A stretch of 64,000 nt of DNA from CAIPAT01 sp041665605 (GCA_041665605.1 JBAYIO010000002.1:57841-121840), one strand, 5' to 3'. Numbered from the stretch's first letter, positions 25,847 through 34,831 are shown. Notes: generated from the letters alone by a model not told the origin. Translations and numbers: made by a program.

Positions 25847-25999
25847 AGAAAAATCACGGCTTTACAACAAATTATTCAGATTAACTGGAATAATATTACC
25901 ATATAACACCTCCGGCGGATAAACTTCCAGCTTGAACGGCTTAAGCGGAGTGGTCACAAGCAGGGATGCTTGCGGTACTCTTAATTTCATCAACGCCTA
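25847..25999. other. Intergenic, nothing recognised
   Basis: Between the KilA-N relic and the stop of the exported protein at 26000. No gene or repeat seen. Confidence 0.4.
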
Positions 26000-26533
26000 T
26001 CATTTTGCGGCGGATAGTTTTTTGCCGATGGCTACGTAGAAAAACTGGTCGTTTTCGGACTGCCAGGTGGCGACCACTTCGGGGACTTTAATGAAAGAAT
26101 CGATTTCCTCGCGGTACTGTTCAATGCTTGTTTCCTCGTGCTGAACCTTAGGCACGGAACTGGCGTCCTGGACAATTTTAACCTCGCCTTTGGATTCCTC
26201 CTTGACTTCAATTCTGGTTTTCTCGATCATCCGGATCAATTCCCTGACCGCTTTGGTCCGCGCCACGGTCAAACGGCGCAATTTCTCCCTGGGGGAATCA
26301 TCCCGCAGGTCAGTCATGCCTATCGCGAAGAGATATTTACCGCCGTCGCACTCGACTATTCTGACGCCGCCGTTCTCAATGACAAAAGGTTCAAGCCGGG
26401 CGAACGGCGCTTTAAATCCGGCCTCGCTGATGGCAAGATTTTTACATTTGGCGATTGCGGCATCATCGGCAATACAAAGCATTGACGAGAATAACGCAAT
26501 CATGGCCGCAAAACATAAAATTTTGATCTTCAT
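26000..26533 (-). CDS. Exported LPP20-like protein of unknown function
   Basis: 177 residues. A signal peptide covers residues 1-22 (ILCFAAMIALFSSMLCIA); a Cys before Ile-Ala might indicate a lipoprotein, but the lipobox is poor. The mature part has a helix with regular Ala/Arg (REKLRRLTVARTKAVRELIR), then a beta-rich end QFFYVAIGKK, the arrangement of LPP20/FlgT-type periplasmic domains. It is the last gene of a four-gene run. Its final 31 bp are duplicated at 23237-23267. Confidence 0.65.
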   Translation of the reverse strand: MKIKILCFAAMIALFSSMLCIADDAAIAKCKNLAISEAGFKAPFARLEPFVIENGGVRIVECDGGKYLFAIGMTDLRDDSPREKLRRLTVARTKAVRELIRMIEKTRIEVKEESKGEVKIVQDASSVPKVQHEETSIEQYREEIDSFIKVPEVVATWQSENDQFFYVAIGKKLSAAK

Positions 26534-26559
26534 ATAGTTCCCGCGTCAATGGTTTGACT

Positions 26560-26724
26560 TTAAGGGGCCGTTCAAAAATAACCTTTACATCTTCGCGATT
26601 CTCCCGGATGCCTTCGGGTTTGCCGGTTCGTTACATACCTTCAGGTATGCGCCTCACCGGCAATTCCCAAAATCATCTCGGGATATTTCGCAAAACTTGT
26701 AAAGTTTATTTCTTTACAACTCCT
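26560..26724 (-). mobile_element. MITE-like repeat, copy 2 (inverted relative to copy 1)
   Basis: It begins AAGGGGCCGTTCAAAAATAA and ends with TTATTTCTTTACAACTCCTT, the complement of copy 1's ends. The interior keeps the GCCGGT/ACCGGC pairing (TTTGCCGGTTCG and GCCTCACCGGCAATTCCC). It supplies the last 30 or so codons and the stop of the gene at 26641-27492, so it appears to have inserted into that gene's 3' end. Confidence 0.65.
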
Positions 26725-27492
26725 TTGTTTTACTTTAATATCCTGCTGATACCTGGCTTTATCTTCCACCATATTGCTCTTTAAATTAAATTCCATTAAT
26801 CTTATTTCGCAACGGGTCAGCAGATCGGTTTTCACTTTTTCCGAAAGATTTTGCAGTTCCCTGACGTCTTCCGCATATAACATGACGTCCGACTCCAGCT
26901 TCTGCCGCAAACGGCCCTGGTCTAACTCGGCATTGATCTCGTCCTCAATCTTCGACAAATTATCCGCGGTTTCCCGGTCAAGCGCAACCCGCTCAATCCT
27001 ATCTTTCCATTCTCTCCAGTTTTCTATAAAAAGTTTTCTGACTGATTCTTTATAGTTTAACAGCAAATCATCAGGGTTGGAACTCCCGCCCGGAACATTG
27101 ACGCGGGCGGCAATCCGCACATCCTTTACCGGGATGACCAATGAACACGAGTAGCGATTTTCCGCAGTCTGACAATTTTCCGCTTTCATACCGGAAATCA
27201 CCAGTGCTGAATTTTTATCAACTTTCAGCTTCCGGCTGAGCGCGGTCAATGCGTATATTTTAGCTTTGCTTAAATTTATCTGTTCATTCTTTATTCCGGA
27301 AAACAACTTTACCGGAGAAAAGGCCACCGTCAAAGAATATGCATCCGCATCCGCCGCAAACTGCACACTGGCATTGTACGGGTCTTTGTCAAAACTGATC
27401 TGCTCCAGAGCGTAAACGCGCAGGCACAGCATTGTCAGCGCCATACAGACCGGCGCTTTGGAGCAGAATAAAGAGAGCTTACAGGAAATCAT
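26641..27492 (-). CDS. Exported protein of unknown function, C-terminus replaced by a repeat
   Basis: 283 residues with a likely signal peptide to about residue 29 (MALTMLCLRVYA). The body has a beta-strand/helix mix including LSKAKIYALTALSRKLKVDK, like the Ala-rich helix of LPP20/FlgT domains, then a charged helical region (KIEDEINAELDQGRLRQKLE). The last residues (INFTSFAKYPEMILGIAG and on) are encoded by the MITE-like repeat, so the native C-terminus is probably lost. The start overlaps the upstream gene by 14 bp. Confidence 0.6.
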   Translation of the reverse strand: MISCKLSLFCSKAPVCMALTMLCLRVYALEQISFDKDPYNASVQFAADADAYSLTVAFSPVKLFSGIKNEQINLSKAKIYALTALSRKLKVDKNSALVISGMKAENCQTAENRYSCSLVIPVKDVRIAARVNVPGGSSNPDDLLLNYKESVRKLFIENWREWKDRIERVALDRETADNLSKIEDEINAELDQGRLRQKLESDVMLYAEDVRELQNLSEKVKTDLLTRCEIRLMEFNLKSNMVEDKARYQQDIKVKQRSCKEINFTSFAKYPEMILGIAGEAHT

Positions 27493-28147
27493 TGGCGATA
27501 TCTGAAGTCACCTTTTTCGACTTCAGTCCTGCCTGGTCCTGCGATACCGGAGCGGCGGCAAGGCCGTCTTCGCCGGAACCGGCGGTCTTGTCGTTGTTCA
27601 TCTTTTCCCTGAGCTCGCGGCCTATTTCGCTGAATTTGGGTTTCCAGCCATAAATTGCGGTCATGGATTTTTTGTCCGCATCCAGATCATAATGTATGAG
27701 CGTCAGCCCGCTCAGCACCTCTGATGAAACTGATTTAAATTTTGCGCTTTGCTTATCAACGGATTTACCCTTTTGAAGCAGGCTGCCGCCATTGCCTTCC
27801 GTCGTCAGCACGGTTTGATTATCGCTGGTTTCCACGACGGTGACTGTTTCTTTCATGAACTGAACCAGCGCTGCCTTGGCCGACTGTTCCGCCGCTTTTC
27901 TGGCCATAAGCTGAGCTTTAACCGGTCCCAGGACAGTTGATATTTCGGCCTGGCCGACAACCAGAAAGGATTCAATCGCGCCTTTGGAATCATATTTGAT
28001 TTTATATATTCCAATGCCCATTTCCTTGATTTTCTTTAATTCCTGGTCCTGGGTACTGGCTTTGTCCTGTTCCTGACCGGTTCCGATCAAGCCGCACGCC
28101 ATGACCGCCGACACTAAAACGACTTTTACCAACGACAGATTTTTCAT
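27479..28147 (-). CDS. Probable lipoprotein with LPP20/FlgT-like domain
   Basis: 222 residues from ATG 28147, with AAGGAG upstream; the open frame extends 15 codons further without a ribosome-binding site. The N-terminal VVLVSAVMACGL could be a lipobox with Cys about residue 18. The core VVGQAEISTVLGPVKAQLMA then RKAAEQSAKAALVQFMKETV is the typical strand plus Ala-rich helix of LPP20-like domains. A Gly/Ser linker and another strand region follow. Second gene of the run. Confidence 0.7.
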   Translation of the reverse strand: MKNLSLVKVVLVSAVMACGLIGTGQEQDKASTQDQELKKIKEMGIGIYKIKYDSKGAIESFLVVGQAEISTVLGPVKAQLMARKAAEQSAKAALVQFMKETVTVVETSDNQTVLTTEGNGGSLLQKGKSVDKQSAKFKSVSSEVLSGLTLIHYDLDADKKSMTAIYGWKPKFSEIGRELREKMNNDKTAGSGEDGLAAAPVSQDQAGLKSKKVTSDIANDFL

Positions 28148-28231
28148 AACAATACTCCTTGGATTTATTATTATAAGTTTACCCGGTTTCAATAATTTGT
28201 CCAGCCTGACTGAGCCTTTTATTTTAAGTTT

Positions 28232-30265
28232 TTATTTCTTATTCTGAAGCCTGTCCAGATATTCCCGCATGTTGGCCAGCTCACATTCTATCCGGTTGGT
28301 GTCTTTCAGTTTATCCAGCGGAATTTCCATATAAAACGGGAAATAGAGGAACGGCATGAAGTCGCAGATTTCGGAGAAGATGTTTTCATTTCCAGCCGCC
28401 AGGAAGGAACTCCCGCAGAAGTAAGGGGAAATTTCATACGACGGCGAAGGCGAGGAGTAAAGACTGGTTCCTTCAAAAGAGCCGTTTTTCAGAAAATTAT
28501 AATTGAAATCCGCGGGAAAAGGGGAGTTGTAACTGATTTTGTTCTTCTGTGAAAAGAGCGACGGAAATTTATTATAATCAAAAGACTCGTCAAAATAATC
28601 TCTTTTTATGAGCTGCCTTTTACTCCAGACGGTATCAATGCCGTTTTTCAGGTCCACCATTAAAACCAAATCATTCCAGTAATAAGGAGCGGCCGGCCTG
28701 AATAAACTCGCGTCTATTTTCTGTCTGTCCCCGGCGGGCAGTTCCTGTCTGTTGATCGTCTCAACGCTTTTACATACAGTCCCCGGAATCGCATAAAGGA
28801 CAAACGTCATAATGCCTTTGTCATAATCAATATCTCTGACTATCCGGAACGGGGAACAGTCAAAATCATAGGATTTCCAGAAATCCTGGATCTTCTGAAA
28901 AATAAGCGTATTGCAATAATACGGCCAGTATGCGCGAAGCTTTTTTCTGCATTCGTCCAGCCTTGCGGCGGCGGCCGGGTCCCGTTTTGCGGCGAGTTTC
29001 AGTTCCGGCAGAGAATTTAACTCGGAATGATATCTGGTTCCGCTGAACGCGCTGTATCTTGGAGAGAAGCCTAATTTCTGAAGCTCCCGCTGCTTGACTT
29101 TATCTTTTTCATCGGCGTAGGTCACCTCCTTGAAGTAAACTTTAAAAACACATTTCCCTTTGCAGATTGAATCAAGCGCTTTTTCCGTTTCCTTTACAAA
29201 CGCCTGATATTTCCTCGGGTCGGTTTCGATTTTAATGTTTGTGACGTAAAGACCTTTTTCCTCATTGTAAAGTTTGACTTCCGAAGCTGATATTTTCGTT
29301 ATTTTACGCGGAAAATTATGGAAGATGTTCTGAAAAACGCTTGTCGCGTCTTTCAGGCCGTCCAGTTTGGTCGAGGTTTCAGCAAAAAGGGCATAACCGC
29401 TGACATTGGCTTTGAAAGTGATCCGGTTGTCTTTCAGGGCCGACTCAAAATCGTCGATGACAACGACTGCCTCTATTTCAATTATGCCGCCGGAGAACGG
29501 GGTCGTTTTCAAATAGTCCTTGATGAAAGCGTTGCTGTGGGTGATGATCCTGTCTTCGATGACTTCTTCGTTTTTTACAATTTCGACGCTGTCAACATAT
29601 ACCCCGACCACCTTCCTGATTGCGTCTTTAAAGGCCTGCTTAAGGGCGTCATCAATATTATCGCCCTGCCCTTTTGCCTTGACCCTGAAAACGCCGCTTT
29701 CCCTGGTAACAACGGCGTCGATATTGGAGACTCCGTTATTCGCTTCTTTCTGAGCAGCGGCAGAGCGCTTGTCGGGGAAATTGACAACCTCAAAATAAGG
29801 CGCAACCGCGTCATATTTGTAATTTACCTGACGCCAGCTCGGAATGTTTCTGCTGTTTGCGGTTCCGGCCTCTCCGGTTGTCTGAAGTTTGGCTTCTTCG
29901 AGCCGTCTTTTATCTTCGGCCAGCTTATAGATGGTGTCAGCCAGCCGTTTATAATATGCCTCTTTAAAAAAGATCCATCTGGACTTTAACGAGACGTCAT
30001 CCTGCTTATATCCGGCGGTTGTGCCGTCGTCCAAATCCAGGACAATCCTGTTCGAGTCTAATCTGCGGAGTCTGCCGGCAACTTTATCATCGTCATCATA
30101 GTCGCTCAGGTACAGTTCCACGCGTTCGCCGGTTTTAGCCGGTTTGTACTCTCCGATGACGGCAATGGCTTCTTTGATTAAAGCCTCATTCTCAATTTCG
30201 ACCGCGACGGCCGTAAAACTGCAACACAAGAGTAATAAAAACAGTTTTTTCATTATTGAAACCAT
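28232..30265 (-). CDS. Large exported protein with FlgT-like domain
   Basis: 677 residues (673 if ATG 30253 is used; neither start has a clear ribosome-binding site). Signal peptide KKLFLLLLCCSFTAVA. Residues 46-92 (GERVELYLSDYDDDDKVAGR, then IVLDLDDGTT) look like a small SH3/SHD1-type beta-barrel. Residues about 190-275 carry AFKDAIRKVVGVYVDSVEIV, then RIITHSNAFIKDYLK, the FlgT/LPP20-type helix-strand unit. The C-terminal 350 residues are unrecognised. No flagellar genes are in view, so a flagellar role is not implied. It starts nine bases after ispF. Confidence 0.75.
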   Translation of the reverse strand: MVSIMKKLFLLLLCCSFTAVAVEIENEALIKEAIAVIGEYKPAKTGERVELYLSDYDDDDKVAGRLRRLDSNRIVLDLDDGTTAGYKQDDVSLKSRWIFFKEAYYKRLADTIYKLAEDKRRLEEAKLQTTGEAGTANSRNIPSWRQVNYKYDAVAPYFEVVNFPDKRSAAAQKEANNGVSNIDAVVTRESGVFRVKAKGQGDNIDDALKQAFKDAIRKVVGVYVDSVEIVKNEEVIEDRIITHSNAFIKDYLKTTPFSGGIIEIEAVVVIDDFESALKDNRITFKANVSGYALFAETSTKLDGLKDATSVFQNIFHNFPRKITKISASEVKLYNEEKGLYVTNIKIETDPRKYQAFVKETEKALDSICKGKCVFKVYFKEVTYADEKDKVKQRELQKLGFSPRYSAFSGTRYHSELNSLPELKLAAKRDPAAAARLDECRKKLRAYWPYYCNTLIFQKIQDFWKSYDFDCSPFRIVRDIDYDKGIMTFVLYAIPGTVCKSVETINRQELPAGDRQKIDASLFRPAAPYYWNDLVLMVDLKNGIDTVWSKRQLIKRDYFDESFDYNKFPSLFSQKNKISYNSPFPADFNYNFLKNGSFEGTSLYSSPSPSYEISPYFCGSSFLAAGNENIFSEICDFMPFLYFPFYMEIPLDKLKDTNRIECELANMREYLDRLQNKK

Positions 30266-30274
30266 GAGCGTCTG

Positions 30275-30748
30275 TTATTTTCCCAGGAGGACTACGGCCA
30301 TGGCGGCGACGCCTTCTTCGCGGCCGCAGAATCCCATGCCTTCGGTGGTGGTGGCTTTGACGGAAATCCTGTCGGGGGCGCAGTCCAGCACTCCGGCGAG
30401 ATTGGTTCTCATCTGATCAACATACGGTTTGATTTTAGGGCGCTGGGCGATAATCGTGATATCCATGTTCATGATCTCATAAGTGGAAAAATGCTCGTCG
30501 GAAATGATCTGCACCAGCAAATCCATGCTGTTGGCGTTTTTGAATGCCGGATCGTTGTCCGGGAACCATTCCCCGATATCCCCCAGGGCCAGCGCCCCCA
30601 GCATGGCATCCATTACCGCATGAACCGCGACATCGGCGTCGCTGTGTCCGAGCAGCCCGACATGATGCGGAATTGTCACCCCGCAGAGGACCAGCGGCCT
30701 GTCCGCGACAAACCGGTGAACGTCAAATCCCTGTCCTATTCTGTACAT
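30275..30748 (-). CDS. ispF: 2-C-methyl-D-erythritol 2,4-cyclodiphosphate synthase
   Basis: 157 residues, standard length. The metal site is GFDVHRF (Asp9, His11) plus GLLGHSDADVAVHA. Substrate motifs are GDIGEWFPD and DITIIAQRPKI, and the C-terminal KATTTEGMGFCGREEGVAA is the family signature. It makes the cyclic diphosphate in the non-mevalonate isoprenoid pathway. GGAG precedes ATG 30748. It lies between the tandem PilT gene and the exported-protein run on the same strand. Confidence 0.97.
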   Translation of the reverse strand: MYRIGQGFDVHRFVADRPLVLCGVTIPHHVGLLGHSDADVAVHAVMDAMLGALALGDIGEWFPDNDPAFKNANSMDLLVQIISDEHFSTYEIMNMDITIIAQRPKIKPYVDQMRTNLAGVLDCAPDRISVKATTTEGMGFCGREEGVAAMAVVLLGK

Positions 30749-30795
30749 AATTTTCTCCAGTAGTATTTATGTTATTAAAGAAAATGAACCGCAGT

Positions 30796-32997
30796 TTAAT
30801 ACGCCTTGTCCTGCTTGAAGTTCTTCAGCATGCTGTTGACGCTTTCCCTTGAAATCAAATTCTTATTATATAATTCCATCATCGCCTTTTCCATCGTGAT
30901 CATGCCGTCCTTGAAGCTGGTTTCAATGACGGACTGCAGTTGACTGGTCTTGCCTTCCCGGATCAGCGACTGCACCGCCGGAGTGCCGAGCATGACCTCG
31001 AACGCCGCCACCCTGCCCCGCCCGTCCTTGTGCGGAATGAGCCGCTGGGCAATGATTCCCAGCAGCGTCCCGGAAAGTTGCAGCCGTATCTGGTTCTGCT
31101 GATGAGCGGGAAATGAATCGATAATGCGGTCAATGCTCTGGGGGGCGTTGTTCGTGTGCAGCGTGGCCATGACCAGATGCCCGGTCTCCGCCGCGGTCAG
31201 CGCCGCCGCAATGGTTTCAGTATCGCGCATTTCCCCGACGAGTATCACGTCGGGGTCCTGGCGCAGGACATATTTCAAGGCATTGGCAAAACTCAAAGTA
31301 TCGGCGTGAACTTCGCGCTGTTCAATCACCGCTTTACGGTTCTGGTGGACATACTCGATCGGGTCTTCCACCGTAATGATATGACATCCATGTTTAGAGT
31401 TGATCCGGTCAATCAGACTGGCCTGGGTGGTGCTTTTGCCGTGTCCGGTCGGGCCGGTGACCAGAATCAGACCATGTTTTTTATCCGTGAGGGCGACGAC
31501 TGCCGCCGGAATCTTCAAGTCTTCCGGGGTCGGAATGGTCTGGGGAATAACGCGGATTGCCGTGCCGACATTGCCGCGCTGGTAAAAACCGTTTACGCGG
31601 AAACGGCACTGGTCTGGCGGGGCATCCTCCGGCGCATCGCTGCGCTTAAGATGCACGGTCAAGGCAAAATCTATTTCCCGGTTCTCCTCAAAATCAGCCC
31701 GCTGTCTTGGCGAAAGAATGCTGAACAGCAGCCGTTTGGTGTCGGCGGAAGTCATGGTGTCAGTGTCCATCGGCACCAGTTCGCCATTAACCCGGACCGT
31801 CGGACGGCAGCCGGCGCTGATCAGCAGATCACTGGCGTTGTTGGCGACGGCGGAATGCAGCAGCCGCTTGATATTGATCTTATCGGTATCGGATTCCTCC
31901 TTGCTGGAAAGATCGCGGAAAGTCTCGATGCCGCTTTCCATGCCTTTTGACAGCAGCAGAAATTCATCCGGATTGGATGCCGCAAGGCGTCCGGTCTCAA
32001 GCGATATCTTGCCGGATTTCTGCATTTCGCACAACGCCCGGTCAAAGGTGACCATGCCGTCTTCATGGCCGCGGCGGATCGCGGTTTCCAGGTCTTTAAA
32101 ATTGCGGTCCGCGATCAGCGAACGGACTACCGGGGTGGCGCGCAGGATTTCCACCGCCGGAATCATGCCGGGCTGATCTTCACGGGGAACCAGCCGCTGG
32201 GCGATGACTCCTTCCAGCGCCAGGGACAGATCGTCGGCGGCCTGCCGCCGCAGATGCTCCGGGAAATGGTTGATGATCCGCTCCAGCGCCTGCACGGTAT
32301 CCGCCGTGTGCACTGTGGAAATGACCAGATGCCCGGTCAGCGCGGCGGTGACTGCCGTCTGCATGGTGACCAGGTCGCGCATTTCACCGATAACGATGAC
32401 ATTCGGGCTTTCGCGGACGACATTGGTCAAAGCTTCGGAAAAGGAGGTGGTATCGGCGCCGATTTCGCGCTGGGTGATCAGACTTTTTATATCCTGATGG
32501 ATATATTCGATCGGATCTTCAATGGTGACAATATGCTTTTCATAGTGATTATTGATATGGTTGATCATGGCGGCCATCGTCGTTGACTTGCCGCTGCCGG
32601 CGGAACCGGCAATCAGAACCAGCCCGCGGGGAAGATCGGACAGTTCCCGGATAATCCCCGGCAACTGGAGTTTTTCAAACGACAAGTTGCTGCCGAGCTG
32701 CACCGGACGCGCAACCATTCCCGGCAGGCCCTGCTGAATCAGAAAATTGATCCGGAAACGGAATCCCTGCTCCAGCGAAAATCCGGTATCGTAACTGCCG
32801 CAACTGTTGAATTTCTCTTCCGCCCCCGGCAGCAGCACTTTCCGGCGGAAAGCTTCGATTTCCTCTGCCGTGACGGGTGTACTCTCAACCGGCAGGACTT
32901 TGCCAAGCTGCCGGACGTACGGCGGCTTGCCTGCCGAGATGAACAAGTCGGACGCTTCGGACTGCGCGGCGGCATTTAGTAATTCGATAATTCGCAT
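30796..32997 (-). CDS. Tandem PilT-PilT fusion ATPase
   Basis: 733 residues from ATG 32997 (a longer frame to 33063 has a weaker start). It is two complete PilT-like units. The first (1-345) has Walker A GSAGSGKST (131-139), Walker B IVIGEMRD (about 201-208) and the His box HLVISTVHTAD. The second (375-733) has GPTGHGKST (515-523), ILVGEMRD (585-592) and HLVMATLHTNN. Each starts with SDLFISAG or SDLLISAG, the PilT N-terminal motif. PilT is the hexameric pilus-retraction motor, normally about 350 residues per chain. Both ATPase sites look intact. No other pilus genes are in view. Confidence 0.92.
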   Translation of the reverse strand: MRIIELLNAAAQSEASDLFISAGKPPYVRQLGKVLPVESTPVTAEEIEAFRRKVLLPGAEEKFNSCGSYDTGFSLEQGFRFRINFLIQQGLPGMVARPVQLGSNLSFEKLQLPGIIRELSDLPRGLVLIAGSAGSGKSTTMAAMINHINNHYEKHIVTIEDPIEYIHQDIKSLITQREIGADTTSFSEALTNVVRESPNVIVIGEMRDLVTMQTAVTAALTGHLVISTVHTADTVQALERIINHFPEHLRRQAADDLSLALEGVIAQRLVPREDQPGMIPAVEILRATPVVRSLIADRNFKDLETAIRRGHEDGMVTFDRALCEMQKSGKISLETGRLAASNPDEFLLLSKGMESGIETFRDLSSKEESDTDKINIKRLLHSAVANNASDLLISAGCRPTVRVNGELVPMDTDTMTSADTKRLLFSILSPRQRADFEENREIDFALTVHLKRSDAPEDAPPDQCRFRVNGFYQRGNVGTAIRVIPQTIPTPEDLKIPAAVVALTDKKHGLILVTGPTGHGKSTTQASLIDRINSKHGCHIITVEDPIEYVHQNRKAVIEQREVHADTLSFANALKYVLRQDPDVILVGEMRDTETIAAALTAAETGHLVMATLHTNNAPQSIDRIIDSFPAHQQNQIRLQLSGTLLGIIAQRLIPHKDGRGRVAAFEVMLGTPAVQSLIREGKTSQLQSVIETSFKDGMITMEKAMMELYNKNLISRESVNSMLKNFKQDKAY

Positions 32998-33110
32998 GAT
33001 TGCTTTACCTGTCTCCGAATACTGGCGGTTGAAATATGTCCCTCTCAGTATACAGTAAACCATGTAATCAAGAATTCAAACTCAACGCCAATAATCGCAA
33101 CGGAGTGAAA

Positions 33111-33557
33111 ATGGGAACTAAAGTTACGGTCAGGTTCAAAATGATGGAAGGGTGTGACGACCTAAAACCGCAGCGGGCGCACCATGACGACGCCGCCTTC
33201 GACCTCAGATCAAGAGTGGATATGGAACTGGTCACCGGACGCAGCCAGCTCGTGGCCACCGGTCTTTTTATCGAACTGCCTGTCGGTTTTGAGGCGCAGG
33301 TGAGGCCCCGCAGCGGACTGGCGCTGAAACACGACATCACGCTGACCAATTCCCCGGGCACCATTGATGCCGGATATCGCGGCGAAGTCGGCATCATCAT
33401 GTACAACGCCGGCAGCGAACCGTTCCATATCAAACGCGGCGAACGCATCGCCCAGATGGTGATCTGCGAACTGCCGGAAGTGGATTTCATCGAATCCGAT
33501 GAACTCTCTGAATCCGGCAGGGGGGCCGGAGGCTTCGGAAGTACCGGAAAACACTGA
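33111..33557 (+). CDS. dut: dUTP diphosphatase
   Basis: 148 residues from ATG 33111, with GGAG six bases upstream; the open frame starts earlier without support. The trimeric dUTPase motifs are all present: DAAFDLRS, RPRSGLALK, NSPGTIDAGYRGEVG (catalytic Asp), RGERIAQMV and the C-terminal RGAGGFGSTG arm. It hydrolyses dUTP to dUMP. Divergent from the tandem PilT gene. Confidence 0.96.
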   Translation: MGTKVTVRFKMMEGCDDLKPQRAHHDDAAFDLRSRVDMELVTGRSQLVATGLFIELPVGFEAQVRPRSGLALKHDITLTNSPGTIDAGYRGEVGIIMYNAGSEPFHIKRGERIAQMVICELPEVDFIESDELSESGRGAGGFGSTGKH

Positions 33558-33560
33558 GCG

Positions 33561-33581
33561 TGCCTGCCGTTGCGGCAGGCA
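33561..33581. terminator. Perfect hairpin between converging genes
   Basis: TGCCTGCCG, loop TTG, CGGCAGGCA: nine perfect pairs, four bases after the dut stop. No T-tract follows, so termination would need help; it may simply limit read-through between dut and the converging gene. Confidence 0.5.
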
Positions 33582-33636
33582 TTCCGGACAACCGGGACAC
33601 CTTCACTCAACGGTTTTCACAATCTGGAAGTTATGA

Positions 33637-34767
33637 TTAGCGGCAGCAGCCGCGCAGATCTATTTCCCAGCAGTCTATGACAATGCCGTCTTTAATAATC
33701 CACATACAGTCGAATAAATTGATTGTCGGATCGCAATGCGACGCGCTCAGTTCGATTCTGCCGCCCAGCGCCGGCTTCATGCCGGGCTCCGGAAAATACA
33801 CCCGGCCGTGTTCGTCGCCGAACCATTCATATTTCCAGCCGCGGCAGGCCTGGTTCAGCACCATCGGCGGCGCATGCGGGGTATAATACAAGGCTTTAAG
33901 CCCGGCATCCACCGTGACAAAGTCCGGCTGATTGACGCTGATTACCGAAGCCAGCAGCGATAACGCCGGCTTGAACAGATCGAACCGTTCCGGATTTGCG
34001 CTGCCGCCGGTCTGCAGATATTCCGCATCCATGACACAATACGAACCAACCTGAAAATCAGTCATTTCCGGGATTTCGCTGTCGATATTAAACGTGCCGG
34101 TGCCGGTGCCGGTGAAAATCTCACAGTTCAGTCCGGCCTGCCTGAACTGGCGGAAAACTTCAGCCGCCCGCCGCATTACCAGCAGCGAACTTTCCTGCCG
34201 CTGCTTAAAACTCCCGATATGCTGGAGATTTCCGGCATAACATTGAATCCCCGTCAATTCCAGATTCGGCAGCGATGCAATATATTTTCCCAGTTCCAAT
34301 GCCTCTTCGCAGTCAACCCCGGTCCGCCCCATTGCGGGGTTGATGTCCGCCAGCACTTTAAGTTTCAGGCAGCTTTCGCCGGCAGCCCGGTTAAGCGCAT
34401 CAGCATTGTCCCGGTTATCAATCACGGTCATGACTCTGGCAGCTTCCGCACATTCCAGCAATGCGGATATCTTCTGTTCAGTCACCACCGGCGACGTAAT
34501 CAGGATGTCAGTAAGGCCGGCGTCAACAAGCCCTGCCGCCTCCGAAACCTTGGCAACACACAGCCCGGCGCAACCGCCGGCCGCCAGTTGCCGCTTCGCG
34601 ATCTCCGAGCATTTATGTGTTTTCACATGCGGACGCAGCTTTTTCCCCGCGGCCGTGACGAAATCGCGCATCAGCGCCAGATTATCTTCAAAAATGTCTA
34701 TATCCAGCGTCAGGCATGGCGTATCAAGTTCATGTTTCGATTTGCCGGAGTATTTTTCCATATCCAT
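33637..34767 (-). CDS. D-threonine-aldolase-like PLP enzyme (alanine racemase fold)
   Basis: 376 residues from ATG 34767, with GGGA seven bases upstream; a TTG at 34779 is the alternative. The N-terminal ELDTPCLTLD and LRPHVKTHKCSEIA contain the PLP-binding Lys of fold-type III enzymes. GIQCYAGNLQH and FTGTGTGTFNID contact the cofactor. The C-terminal SASHCDPTINLFDCMWI holds the His and Asp that bind the divalent metal in D-threonine aldolase and D-serine dehydratase. It cleaves or dehydrates a D-hydroxy amino acid; which one is not clear. Confidence 0.88.
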   Translation of the reverse strand: MDMEKYSGKSKHELDTPCLTLDIDIFEDNLALMRDFVTAAGKKLRPHVKTHKCSEIAKRQLAAGGCAGLCVAKVSEAAGLVDAGLTDILITSPVVTEQKISALLECAEAARVMTVIDNRDNADALNRAAGESCLKLKVLADINPAMGRTGVDCEEALELGKYIASLPNLELTGIQCYAGNLQHIGSFKQRQESSLLVMRRAAEVFRQFRQAGLNCEIFTGTGTGTFNIDSEIPEMTDFQVGSYCVMDAEYLQTGGSANPERFDLFKPALSLLASVISVNQPDFVTVDAGLKALYYTPHAPPMVLNQACRGWKYEWFGDEHGRVYFPEPGMKPALGGRIELSASHCDPTINLFDCMWIIKDGIVIDCWEIDLRGCCR

Positions 34768-34831
34768 ATATTTTCCCAACTGTTCGTTATGTGCTATTAA
34801 CAGACACCGGAATCAGCGATGTTTCCAGTAT

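Noticed and set aside
28232..30265. Naming the gene flgT
   Set aside because: Only a short domain is FlgT-like, the protein is much longer, and no flagellar genes are in view.
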